From Lentilactobacillus rapi DSM 19907 = JCM 15042 (lineage in GTDB: Bacteria > Bacillota > Bacilli > Lactobacillales > Lactobacillaceae), in contig NZ_AZEI01000002.1 in assembly GCF_001436255.1 (NCBI RefSeq), positions 1 to 57,196 of the forward strand: a stretch of 57,196 nt of DNA. The letters are read 5' to 3'. Positions 30,016 to 37,756 of the stretch are shown here, one piece after another. Made by a program: the position numbers and the translations under genes. The first letter of the stretch is position 1; each line of letters begins with the position of its first letter. Below the pieces are notes generated by a model. The model made no database searches. It saw only the letters and a list, made by a program, of their open reading frames with translations, and was not told the origin of the DNA.

Positions 30016-30219
30016 CGGTGAATAGTAATCGGAATCTAAGTACTGTGTGGCGGGATTCTGAGTTTGAGCTTTTATCCCGAGGTTGTGTGTCAGCAGGCGA
30101 TAAGATAAATGGTTTGATGCGTCGGTTAAATGCTCACCGAAGCAGTTTCTACAATTGAACAAGAAAATAGAAGTTAGCGCTTTTCAAGTGCGATTAACGT
30201 TTCACGAGGAGGAACCATT
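30016..30219 (+). promoter_or_regulatory. Long leader before the cold-shock-like gene
   Basis: About 200 bases without a convincing gene. CGGGAT (30051-30056) can pair with ATCCCG (30074-30079), and TCGGTGA (30015-30021) with TCACCGA (30134-30140), so the transcript could fold. Cold-shock mRNAs often have long structured leaders; that comparison is inference. I see no strong promoter. Confidence 0.3.
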
Positions 30220-30423
30220 TTGTTAAAAGGAAAAATTAAAACTTACAGTCCAAGGAATGCGTTTGGCTTCATTACCCAAGATGATGGCGACGACCTGTTC
30301 TTCTTTAAAAATGCTTTTCCAGAAGATCAGTATGGGACCATTCAGGTGGGCGCCAGAGTGACCTATGTCGTAGTTGAAGGTCAAAAGGGGCCCCAGGCTG
30401 CTAAGGCTCACGTGGTTGACTGA
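30220..30423 (+). CDS. Cold-shock-domain protein (divergent)
   Basis: A 67-residue cold-shock-fold protein, probably binding single-stranded RNA or DNA. RNP-1 is AFGFITQDD and RNP-2 is DLFFFKNAF; the closing strand VTYVVVEGQKGPQAAKAHVV fits. The usual GTVKWFN start is replaced by GKIKTYSPRN, so it is a divergent branch. The start is TTG behind AGGAGGAACC. It sits between ileS and the Nudix gene. Confidence 0.85.
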   Translation: MLKGKIKTYSPRNAFGFITQDDGDDLFFFKNAFPEDQYGTIQVGARVTYVVVEGQKGPQAAKAHVVD

Positions 30424-30490
30424 GTGCCACAATTGCATTAGCTGGCAAATCTTTGTAGAATAAGATCATTAAACAAAATAAGGTGATTTT

Positions 30491-31033
30491 TTGAATTTTG
30501 TAGAACACGTCATTGGATCAGAAAAAATCTATGATGGGGCAATTATTAATGTTGAAAAACAAACTGTTCGTCTGCCAAATGGTGAGCAAGCCTTTCGCGA
30601 AGTGGTTCATCATTCGGGAGCAGTCGGTGTTTTAGCATTGACCCACGACAATCAAATGATTCTCGAAAAGCAGTGGCGGGCCCCAATCGGCAAGACCACC
30701 ATTGAAATTCCGGCGGGCAAAGTGGATAGCCGCGACACTAATTTTCATCATGCGGTGATTCGTGAACTCAACGAAGAGATTCGCTACGTGCCTCGAACAG
30801 TTAAACGACTGGCCGGTTTCTATTCATCGGTTGGCTTTTGTGACGAATATATGCAACTGTATTTAGCCGAAGATCTCCAACCAGTTGAAGACGAACTGCC
30901 TCGTGACAAGGGTGAATTCCTGGAGATTATCAAGAAGCCCCTTCCAGAAGCTGTTGAAATGGTTGCCAATGGTGAAATTGAAGACGCAAAAACGATCATG
31001 GCAATCCAGCACTGGCAGCTCATGCAAAAGTAG
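30491..31033 (+). CDS. Nudix hydrolase, ADP-ribose pyrophosphatase type
   Basis: Predicted hydrolase of ADP-ribose or a related nucleotide sugar. The 180-residue protein has the ADPRase-type lead-in IEIPAGKVDS and the Nudix core RELNEEI with the metal-binding glutamates near residue 96-101. The box is imperfect: one extra residue lies between the glycine and RE, the first glutamate is replaced, and the closing glycine is arginine. The start is TTG behind AGGTGA. It precedes a small membrane protein by 12 bp and mtnN, a likely operon. Confidence 0.82.
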   Translation: MNFVEHVIGSEKIYDGAIINVEKQTVRLPNGEQAFREVVHHSGAVGVLALTHDNQMILEKQWRAPIGKTTIEIPAGKVDSRDTNFHHAVIRELNEEIRYVPRTVKRLAGFYSSVGFCDEYMQLYLAEDLQPVEDELPRDKGEFLEIIKKPLPEAVEMVANGEIEDAKTIMAIQHWQLMQK

Positions 31034-31045
31034 GTGACCACTTAA

Positions 31046-31357
31046 TTGGCAATTGACGATCATAAAAAAGAGTCAGAACCACTCACTCGAGAACAATACA
31101 GAAAATTACGGCAGCAACAAGATGACGACTTCAAGCAACGTGACAAGCGCCGAGTGCAGGTCGAGCGCCAATACGCCCGCGAGCATAATCAAGAGGCGCC
31201 AGACGATCGTGCCCCAGAGGCTGCAACATCAACTGAAGCTGCCGATGACTTTAAAACATTCAGATGGAGAAAGATCAATCGACGATTAAATTGGACAATT
31301 TCAGTGCTGCTGTTCTTAATCCTGATCGTCTATTTAGTCTTGTTTTTCATTAATTAA
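31046..31357 (+). CDS. Small single-pass membrane protein, unknown function
   Basis: A 103-residue protein: a very charged, glutamine- and arginine-rich N-terminal 75 residues (EQYRKLRQQQDDDFKQRDKR) followed by one C-terminal membrane helix (WTISVLLFLILIVYLVLFFI). I do not recognise a named family. The start is TTG behind AGGTGA. It lies between the Nudix gene and mtnN with short gaps (12 and 11 bp), so it is expressed with them. Confidence 0.7.
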   Translation: MAIDDHKKESEPLTREQYRKLRQQQDDDFKQRDKRRVQVERQYAREHNQEAPDDRAPEAATSTEAADDFKTFRWRKINRRLNWTISVLLFLILIVYLVLFFIN

Positions 31358-31368
31358 GGAGAATTCAT

Positions 31369-32070
31369 ATGGCTTACGGAATTATATGTGCAATGGACGA
31401 GGAATTGGCAATCTTAAAGGATGCCCTCGACAACGGAACAACTGAACATTATGGTCATGCTGACTTTTTCATCGGCCAAATTCATCATCAAAAAATGGTC
31501 ATCGTTAAATCTGGAATTGGTAAAGTCCAAGCAGGAATTACCGCTGCCATCCTGATTAATCATTTTAACGTTGACAGTTTGATCAACTCAGGTTCAGCAG
31601 GTGGAATTGGTGATGGCCTTTCAATTGGGGACGTCGTGGTTTCATCTGAAACGGCTTATCACGATGTAGATGTGACGGCTGCCGGCTACAAAATGGGTCA
31701 ACTGCCTAATTTTCCGGCCCGTTTCCCGGCTGATCAACAGCTTGAAGATAAGATCTTGAAGGCCGCTAAAGAAAGTGGTGTGGTTGCCCATCGCGGCCTC
31801 GTTGTTTCGGGCGATCAATTTGTGGCCGATCCAAAAGTAATTGCCACAATCAAGCAAAACTTTCCGGATGCCCTCTGTTCCGAAATGGAAGGCGCCGCAG
31901 TCGGCCAGGTAGCCTACGAAAACAAGGTGCCTTATGTCGTCATTCGGGCGATGTCTGATGTTGGTGATGAGAACGCCAATGTTAATTTCGACCAATTTAT
32001 TGTGAGTGCCGGCAAAAAGTCTGGGCAAATGTTAATTGATTTCTTCAAGAACGAGTTATTAAAGGAGTGA
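31369..32070 (+). CDS. mtnN: 5'-methylthioadenosine/S-adenosylhomocysteine nucleosidase
   Basis: Cleaves adenine from methylthioadenosine and S-adenosylhomocysteine, recycling by-products of SAM use. The 233-residue protein begins with the family's GIICAMDEELAIL, has SGIGKVQAG and NSGSAGGIGDGLSIGDVV, and the catalytic region SEMEGAAVGQVA and RAMSDVGDE. The ATG follows AAGGAG. Its stop overlaps the possible early start of the cysteine desulfurase gene. Confidence 0.95.
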   Translation: MAYGIICAMDEELAILKDALDNGTTEHYGHADFFIGQIHHQKMVIVKSGIGKVQAGITAAILINHFNVDSLINSGSAGGIGDGLSIGDVVVSSETAYHDVDVTAAGYKMGQLPNFPARFPADQQLEDKILKAAKESGVVAHRGLVVSGDQFVADPKVIATIKQNFPDALCSEMEGAAVGQVAYENKVPYVVIRAMSDVGDENANVNFDQFIVSAGKKSGQMLIDFFKNELLKE

Positions 32071-32075
32071 AAGCT

Positions 32076-33233
32076 TTGGACGAGATTTATTTGGACAATG
32101 CCGCAACCACACCGGTTTCCGAAGAAGTATATGCGGAGCTGATGGATAAGTATAAAAATGTTTATGGGAACGCCTCAACGTTGTATGGCTTGGGACGTCA
32201 AGCACGGGCAGTTATGGAACATGCCCGAGAGATCATCGCTAAGAGCATCAATGCGGATGCTGATGACATTATTTTTACCAGTGGCGGTTCAGAAAGCGAC
32301 AACACGGCGATTATGCAAACGGCGATTGCCCGTCAGTCACTTGGCAAGCATATCATCACAACCGCAATTGAACACGAGGCTGTTTTAAAGACCTGTGAGG
32401 CCCTCGAAAAGATGGGCTTCAAGATTACCTATTTACCCGTCGATGAGCACGGAAACATCTCTTTAGACGACTTTAAGGCCGCATTGGATGACCAGACGAT
32501 TCTCGTTTCCATCATGATGGGCAATAATGAAGTCGGTTCGGTCATGCCCATTCATGAGATTGGGGAAATCTTGAAGGATCACCAAGCTTGGTTCCATACA
32601 GATGCCGTTCAGGCTTATGGCTTACTGAATATTGACGTTAACCGTGACCACATTGATATGTTGTCAACGTCAGCTCATAAAATCAACGGGCCCAAAATGA
32701 TTGGTTTTCTTTACAAGCGCAATGGGATTAACTTCCCAAGCTTTGTGAAGGGTGGCGATCAAGAGGAGAAACGGCGAGCAGGAACTGAAAACGTTCCCGC
32801 CATTGCTGGGTTTGGTAAAGCGGTTGAGACAATTACCGAAGCTGAAAAGGCTCACCGACAAGCAAAGTATTTCAAATTCAAGCAATATATTGCGGCTAAA
32901 TTAACTGAAAATGGGGTTGAATTTGAAGTCAATGGGGACATTGATGAACATAATTTGAACCATGTCTTTAATATTTGGCTTAAAGGGATTTCAACCTACG
33001 TGATGCAAACCAACTTGGATCTTGCTGGAATTGCTGTGTCTGGCGGGTCGGCCTGCACAGCTGGCAGTATCGAGCCATCCCATGTGCTGGTTGCGATGTA
33101 TGGCAAGGATAGCCCTCGAATTAGCGAGTCAATTCGAATTAGTTTTGGCCGCTACACCACCACTGAAGATCTAGATAAATTAGTCGATGCAATTACTAAA
33201 ATTTCTAATCGAGTTAAGGGGGTGAAGCTATAA
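32076..33233 (+). CDS. Cysteine desulfurase (NifS/IscS type)
   Basis: PLP enzyme that takes sulfur from cysteine as an enzyme-bound persulfide; in lactobacilli such a protein next to DUF1831 probably feeds MnmA for tRNA 2-thiouridine. The 385-residue product has YLDNAATTP at the start, the PLP-lysine region STSAHKINGPK, and the catalytic cysteine loop SGGSACTAGS. I start it at TTG 32076, eight bases after AAAGGAG; GTG 32067 lies on the ribosome site. Its stop overlaps the DUF1831 start. Confidence 0.9.
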   Translation: MDEIYLDNAATTPVSEEVYAELMDKYKNVYGNASTLYGLGRQARAVMEHAREIIAKSINADADDIIFTSGGSESDNTAIMQTAIARQSLGKHIITTAIEHEAVLKTCEALEKMGFKITYLPVDEHGNISLDDFKAALDDQTILVSIMMGNNEVGSVMPIHEIGEILKDHQAWFHTDAVQAYGLLNIDVNRDHIDMLSTSAHKINGPKMIGFLYKRNGINFPSFVKGGDQEEKRRAGTENVPAIAGFGKAVETITEAEKAHRQAKYFKFKQYIAAKLTENGVEFEVNGDIDEHNLNHVFNIWLKGISTYVMQTNLDLAGIAVSGGSACTAGSIEPSHVLVAMYGKDSPRISESIRISFGRYTTTEDLDKLVDAITKISNRVKGVKL

Positions 33234-33577
33234 TGGCATTTTCAAAGACTGCGCAAGCAAACGGTGATCAACAAACTTACCAGATTAGCGAGGGGATTAA
33301 GCGGTATACCCTTAAAGATTTAGGCTTTATTGAAACCAAAGCCGGCAATTTCTCGCTAGATCGCTCATTAGATCCAAATTCTCCATATAACGCCGGCTAC
33401 AAGTTTAAAATGATGGTTTCTAAAGACTTGGATGGCTTCAGAATGTCCATCACCACTGGCAACGGCCTTAAGAAAGTGAATATCTTTAAGGACGATGCAA
33501 CTGCGGACAGTGTTGAGCAATATAATTTCATTATTAATAACTTGATTGATCGTGACGTGATTAAACGAGCTGATTAG
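33233..33577 (+). CDS. DUF1831 family protein
   Basis: A 114-residue DUF1831 protein, small and soluble, whose function is not established. It overlaps the cysteine desulfurase stop by one base (TAATG) behind GGGGGTGAAG, so the two are co-translated. In related lactobacilli, as I recall, this pair is followed by mnmA; here mnmA is 13 kb away. A role with the desulfurase in sulfur transfer is inference from position. Confidence 0.85.
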   Translation: MAFSKTAQANGDQQTYQISEGIKRYTLKDLGFIETKAGNFSLDRSLDPNSPYNAGYKFKMMVSKDLDGFRMSITTGNGLKKVNIFKDDATADSVEQYNFIINNLIDRDVIKRAD

Positions 33578-33599
33578 TTGTGATTTTGGAGAGATTGGG

Positions 33600-33720
33600 A
33601 CGAAAGGCGATTTGATCCCAGAATTTAAGTGAAAAAAGTAATGCATTCTGGTTTTTGGAATGCATTACTTTTTTGCTTAAATTCTGGGATCAGCCGTTTG
33701 TCGCAAGTTTTATCAATATA
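33600..33720. repeat. Intergenic hairpin element, copy B (terminator)
   Basis: GATCCCAGAATTTAA (from 33614) pairs with TTAAATTCTGGGATC (33677-33691), and the tip AAGTAATGCATTC (33636-33648) pairs with GAATGCATTACTT (33658-33670), giving a nearly perfect stem of about 36 bp with a T tract. The base and tail (CAGCCGTTTGTCGCA) match copies A and C, but the tip sequence is different on both arms. Confidence 0.85.
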
Positions 33721-33769
33721 AGTGGGAAAAGCCAGGCTGCATTTATAAACAATTTGCCGACTCATGTCT

Positions 33770-33885
33770 CAGCTTCTTTTTTGGCTTAAATTCTGAGATC
33801 AGCCGTTTGTCGCAGCTTTTGTGCACATATTAATGGCAATCCAAATTAATGGTGATCGATTTGAAATTAACATCCCAGCCTCTGT
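33770..33885. repeat. Partial copy of the hairpin element (B')
   Basis: TTGGCTTAAATTCTGAGATCAGCCGTTTGTCGCAGC-type sequence repeats the right half of copy B about 100 bp further on; the left arm is missing. It probably is a relic. The rest of 33578-34044 holds no convincing gene; a small AACCGC/GCGGTT hairpin lies near 33910-33935. Confidence 0.65.
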
Positions 33886-34044
33886 TTGTATTTCAAGAAT
33901 CAGCAGGCTAACCGCTTATCTCAAGGCGGTTTATTATAAAAAATCCTTAAGCTGCGTCCGTCCGGATGCTTTGTGATGAACAGACGTGGTAAACTGGAAT
34001 AACTATTTTTGCGGACTGTTTCAACAATTCTGAAGGGATTCGAA

Positions 34045-34605
34045 ATGATTTTAGATATAATTGTGATTTTAATACTGATTAGTGGACTGATTCGTGGTTA
34101 TAGAATTGGCCTAATCAAACAATCTGTGCAGGCAGGGTCATTGATACTCGCCTTCATCGTCGCGATGTATTATTTTCAGCCATTCGGAAATTTGATGATT
34201 AAGTTGCTCAAACAACTCCAGCTTAAGCCTGATATTCAATGGCTATATGTGAGTGATATAATCGCTTTTGTCTTGTTATTTTCGATCACCCAGACAGTGT
34301 ATACCAGTCTTGGAAAGCATTTAAATGGGGCGACGCGTCTGCCCGGACTCCATCTTGGTGACGAATTGCTTGGCTCGGTGATGGGGCTGCTCACCAGATA
34401 TCTCGTTACTTTTTTTCTGTTAAATATTTTAATCCTATTTCCGATGTCTTGGCTGCAAGATCAATATCATGAGTCAACCATTTCCCAAACGATCGTTAAA
34501 AAGACGCCAATCATTTCTGAATGGCAGTCGCGGCATTTGATCACTCACAGTCCTGCAAAGCAGAAATCAGAGTTGGGGGTGATCAGCAATGAAATGGCTA
34601 AATAG
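34045..34605 (+). CDS. CvpA-like membrane protein
   Basis: A 186-residue membrane protein with about four hydrophobic segments; it opens with MILDIIVILILISGLIRGYRIG, typical of the CvpA/colicin-V-production family, and has a hydrophilic C-terminal tail. CvpA proteins have no settled biochemical role. I start it at ATG 34045 behind GAAGGGA rather than the upstream in-frame start. The downstream protease gene overlaps it by 17 bp, suggesting the two proteins work together at the membrane. Confidence 0.78.
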   Translation: MILDIIVILILISGLIRGYRIGLIKQSVQAGSLILAFIVAMYYFQPFGNLMIKLLKQLQLKPDIQWLYVSDIIAFVLLFSITQTVYTSLGKHLNGATRLPGLHLGDELLGSVMGLLTRYLVTFFLLNILILFPMSWLQDQYHESTISQTIVKKTPIISEWQSRHLITHSPAKQKSELGVISNEMAK

Positions 34606-35275
34606 GCTAGTGGCGGTCATTATTGTTGGGTTGACGGTTAATGTGTTTATTCAACCTGGATCAATGAAAACAATTGGCCGACAAATTAACAATGCCGTGG
34701 ATATGCCGGCGATGTTGATCAGTCGGATTCAAAAGACAGCCACTTTGACCCAATCCACTCAGTCAACGACTTCTAAAGCTGATGAAACTCCGATTGAGAG
34801 CATTGTTCAAGAACGGCAGCTTTCTAATCATTACGAGTACCGGTTTGCAGCCGGGGTTCCTGCCAAAGCCAGGGCCGTCTTTTTAGAGGCGGTTCACAAA
34901 TATAACCAGACGGGAATTGTGCGAATCACACCATTTTCAGACAAAAATAGTACCCAAGCCAATATCATGACTTTTTACGTTTACCGAAAACGGGTTTCGG
35001 TCCAAAGCAGTTCGGTGGAATTAGGACTTGGCGGACCGAAGATTTATCCGTTGCTGGGTGAGCACAACGATGATTTGAATCGAGGAAAGGCCGGTCTCAA
35101 TATTGAGTATCCGCAATCCAGCCTTCAACTTTCTGTTGCCATGCACGAAATCGGTCATGTGTTAGGATTGGATCATAGCATGAAACGCAGCTCGATTATG
35201 TTCCCCATTGATCAGGGAAAAACAACCTTATCAGCCGACGATTTGGCGGCTTTGAAAGCTATTTACAAAAAATAA
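34589..35275 (+). CDS. Membrane-anchored matrixin-type metalloprotease
   Basis: A 228-residue zinc protease with one N-terminal hydrophobic segment (about 5-25, signal or anchor), a linker, and a C-terminal domain with the extended zinc motif HEIGHVLGLDH at residues 186-196 followed by a Met-turn (SSIMFP). These are hallmarks of metzincins of the matrixin family, so the catalytic domain should act outside the cell. The substrate is unknown. The start overlaps the CvpA gene, behind GGGGGTGA. Confidence 0.82.
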   Translation: MKWLNRLVAVIIVGLTVNVFIQPGSMKTIGRQINNAVDMPAMLISRIQKTATLTQSTQSTTSKADETPIESIVQERQLSNHYEYRFAAGVPAKARAVFLEAVHKYNQTGIVRITPFSDKNSTQANIMTFYVYRKRVSVQSSSVELGLGGPKIYPLLGEHNDDLNRGKAGLNIEYPQSSLQLSVAMHEIGHVLGLDHSMKRSSIMFPIDQGKTTLSADDLAALKAIYKK

Positions 35276-35287
35276 GATCTTACAATT

Positions 35288-35337
35288 CACCGTTAGTTTC
35301 CTCTTTTGAGTAGAAAAAGGAAATTGACGGTGTTTTT
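35288..35337 (+). terminator. Terminator after the matrixin gene
   Basis: CACCGT and TTTCCT face AGGAAA and ACGGTG, with TTTTT at the end. Confidence 0.8.
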
Positions 35338-35370
35338 AGGCTATTCTCATCATTGAAATCAAATTCTGTA

Positions 35371-35399
35371 TTGACACACCTTTTTAAAAGCGATAAATT
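35371..35399 (+). promoter_or_regulatory. Promoter of ilvE copy 1
   Basis: Perfect TTGACA (35371-35376), 17-bp spacer, TAAATT (35394-35399). The transcript would have a leader of about 160 bases in which TGATAAACG (35420-35428) can pair with CGTTTATCA (35523-35531). Confidence 0.6.
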
Positions 35400-35566
35400 A
35401 GATATTAATTAAGAAATGATGATAAACGCATAAGTGACGATCACATGAATTACCTTCAGTAAAGCGCAATTCAGAACCTGATTTCTTACATATTTGATAC
35501 GGAGAAACCATACTTAGCAACTCGTTTATCACCTACTTAATAATATTTTAAGGAGGATCCTGATAC

Positions 35567-36598
35567 ATGGCAAAACAAGATGTTAAAGACCTTGATTGGA
35601 AAAATTTAGGATTTGAATACAGAGATTTACCTTACAGTTACAATGAAGAATTTAAAGATGGCAAATGGCAAAATGGTGGCTTGACCACCAAGTCAACCTT
35701 GACCTTGTCAGAAGGTGCCGAAGAATTGCATTACGGCCAAGAAGTCTTTGAAGGAATGAAGGCTTATCGGACCAAAGATGGCAGTATTAACTTATTCCGC
35801 CCTGACATGAATGCCAAGCGATTAAATAATTCTGCCAAGCGATTAGTGATGCAGACTTATCCTGAAGACAAATACGTTGCGGCCGTTAAAGAAGTCGTTA
35901 AAGCAAACCAAGAATTCGTGCCACCTTATGGATCTGGCGGTTCACTTTACATTCGTCCATTTATGATTGGAACTGAGCCAGTTGTTGGGGTTGCGCCATC
36001 AAGCACCTATACATTCCATATCTATGCCACCCCAGTTGGTGCCTATATCAAAGGATTACATCCAATGCCATATATGGTCAGCCAGTACGACCGGGCCGCT
36101 TATGCTGGAACTGGTCAAGCCAAGACTGCTGGTAACTATGCTGGTAGTTTGTTACCAGGTAAGGAAGCCAAAGATGCTGGTTTCGCTGGTGAATTATATT
36201 TGGACCCACGTGAGCACAAGTATATTGATGAATTTGGCGGTGCCAACTTCTACGCAATTGGTAAAGACGGCAAATTCTACACGCCAAAATCAGATTCAAT
36301 TCTGCCTTCGATCACGAAGAAATCAGTTTTAACCATCGCCAAAGACTTAGGCTTGGATCCAACTGAAACGCACATTGACGTTAATGATCTTGACGAGTTC
36401 ACTGAAGCCGGTGCTATGGGAACTGCTGCTGTTATTTCACCAGTTGGTTCATTAACCAACAATGGTAAGAAGCACGTCTTCTACAGTGAAACAGAACCAG
36501 GCCCTGTTACTCAGAAGCTTTACGATACCTTGTTTGGCATTCAAGCAGGTGACGTTGAAGATAAGTATGGCTGGGTTGAAAAGGTCGATCTCGACTAA
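35567..36598 (+). CDS. ilvE: Branched-chain amino acid aminotransferase, copy 1
   Basis: PLP-dependent transamination between branched-chain amino acids and their keto acids with glutamate/2-oxoglutarate. The 343-residue fold-type IV protein shows LHYGQEVFEGMKAYR (the pocket region), GGANFYAI, and FTEAGAMGTAA/VISPVG near the C-terminus with the expected lysine region in DPREHKYIDEFG. It follows AAGGAGGATC. A paralogue of about the same length lies 1.2 kb downstream; by eye roughly 60% of residues match. Confidence 0.92.
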   Translation: MAKQDVKDLDWKNLGFEYRDLPYSYNEEFKDGKWQNGGLTTKSTLTLSEGAEELHYGQEVFEGMKAYRTKDGSINLFRPDMNAKRLNNSAKRLVMQTYPEDKYVAAVKEVVKANQEFVPPYGSGGSLYIRPFMIGTEPVVGVAPSSTYTFHIYATPVGAYIKGLHPMPYMVSQYDRAAYAGTGQAKTAGNYAGSLLPGKEAKDAGFAGELYLDPREHKYIDEFGGANFYAIGKDGKFYTPKSDSILPSITKKSVLTIAKDLGLDPTETHIDVNDLDEFTEAGAMGTAAVISPVGSLTNNGKKHVFYSETEPGPVTQKLYDTLFGIQAGDVEDKYGWVEKVDLD

Positions 36599-36659
36599 AA
36601 TAGGTTGAATAAAAAAGGTTGCTTTGTTTAAAATAATCAAAGTGAGCAGAACTGGGATG

Positions 36660-36745
36660 AAAGCTTTTTTGGTCCCAGATTTAAATGAAAACGGCAGTGC
36701 ATTTGAACTTGAATGCATTGCCGTTTTCACGTTTATTAAGTTGAT
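36660..36745. terminator. Bidirectional terminator between ilvE and the SDR gene
   Basis: GAAAACGGCAGTGCATT (36687-36703) pairs with AATGCATTGCCGTTTTC (36712-36728). It is preceded by GGTCCCAGATTTAAATG, which links it to the hairpin-element family. It lies between convergent genes and has A and T tracts on both sides. Confidence 0.8.
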
Positions 36746-36805
36746 ATTGAAAAACAACAGAAATATCGATTTCTAACCAAGTGACGGTAGGGAGATTGGC
36801 TTACT

Positions 36806-37549
36806 TTAAACTGACGTATAGCCACCATCTGCTACCAACGTTGAGCCGATGATAAACGATGCGTCATCACTAGCTAAGAAAGCGACCGCCTTGGCAATTT
36901 CTTCCGGTTTACCCAATCGGCCAAGTGGATGAAGCTTTTCCAACCGTTCCTTGGCGCCGGGATTGACCTTATCCAGCAATGGGGTATCAATATACCCTGG
37001 AGCAATGGCATTGACCCGGATGCCTTCCTTAGCGTAAGTGGCCGCCAAAGTTTGCGTTAAGATCTTAACGCCACCCTTCGCAGCTCCGTACGCCGTAACG
37101 TTTGGTAAGGCGACCATACTGTGAATTGAGCTGGAATTAACGATATTGCCACCAGTTCCTTGTTTCAACATTTGCTCGAGTGCATATTTGTCTGACAAGA
37201 AGACGCCGGTCAAGTTGATGTCAATGGTTCGCTGCCACTTTGCCAACGGTAGGGCTGTGATGTCGCCATCGTTAGCGATTCCAGCGTTGGCAAACATGAT
37301 ATCGATATGGCCAAACTTTTCAACGGCCTTATTGATCAGGTTCTTAACTTGATCCTCGTTGGTAACGTTGGTTTTAACAAACAAGGCATTGTCGTTTGTA
37401 TTCAACTCGTTAACAATCTCTTGCCCCTTGTCTGAAAAATCGCCGATAACCACTTTAGCGCCTTCGTTCAAAAATAATTTAGCAGTTTCTAATCCAATTC
37501 CTGAAGCACCACCGGTGACGATAGCAACTTTGTTATCAAAACGTGCCAT
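36806..37549 (-). CDS. Short-chain dehydrogenase/reductase
   Basis: A 247-residue classical SDR using NAD(P): TGGASGIG cofactor loop near residue 13, NAGIA near residue 90, and the catalytic Ser...Tyr-X3-Lys in SSIHSMVALPNVTAYGAAK. The C-terminal YIDTPL and LASDDASFIIGS fit the glucose-dehydrogenase-like or acetoin/alcohol branch, but the substrate cannot be read. Aspartate in VIGDFSDK after beta-2 points to NAD rather than NADP. It is on the opposite strand between two ilvE copies, with a promoter overlapped by a cre site, so carbon-catabolite repression is likely. Confidence 0.88.
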   Translation of the reverse strand: MARFDNKVAIVTGGASGIGLETAKLFLNEGAKVVIGDFSDKGQEIVNELNTNDNALFVKTNVTNEDQVKNLINKAVEKFGHIDIMFANAGIANDGDITALPLAKWQRTIDINLTGVFLSDKYALEQMLKQGTGGNIVNSSSIHSMVALPNVTAYGAAKGGVKILTQTLAATYAKEGIRVNAIAPGYIDTPLLDKVNPGAKERLEKLHPLGRLGKPEEIAKAVAFLASDDASFIIGSTLVADGGYTSV

Positions 37550-37603
37550 GATGAATCCATCCTTTCAATCATTGAGAAACAAACCAAGCCTAAATACAGC
37601 TTC

Positions 37604-37632
37604 ATTGTAACCGTTTACAAAATCATTGACAA
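37604..37632 (-). promoter_or_regulatory. SDR promoter with overlapping cre site
   Basis: On the minus strand, TTGTCA (37627-37632) and TACAAT (37604-37609) are 17 bp apart. The palindrome TTGTAAACGGTTACAA (37605-37620) matches the cre consensus WTGNAARCGNWWWCAW at every position and covers the -10. Binding of CcpA here should block the promoter. Confidence 0.8.
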
Positions 37633-37672
37633 TTGAAGACACTTGTGGATAAATACACAAAAATAATTTCAG

Positions 37673-37722
37673 TTGACAGTGTCTGTTAAAACAATTAGAA
37701 TGTGAAAAATTGGTTAGACCAA
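37673..37722 (+). promoter_or_regulatory. Promoter and palindromic operator of ilvE2-hisK
   Basis: TTGACA (37673-37678), 17-bp spacer, TAGAAT (37696-37701): a near-consensus promoter. TTGGTTAGACCAA (37710-37722) lies over the probable start of transcription. The form TGGT-N3-ACCA is that of GntR/FadR-type operators, but no such regulator is in the window. Confidence 0.7.
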
Positions 37723-37756
37723 CTTAATACGGAAGAATTTTTGAGGAGGAACACTC

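Noticed and set aside
29973-30158. 61-codon frame after ileS
   Set aside because: It starts in the terminator hairpin of ileS, has no ribosome site and an ordinary random composition.
30172-30190. Cre-like TTGAAAAGCGCTAAC before the cold-shock gene
   Set aside because: An extra base in the first half breaks the consensus, and no promoter lies at a fitting distance.
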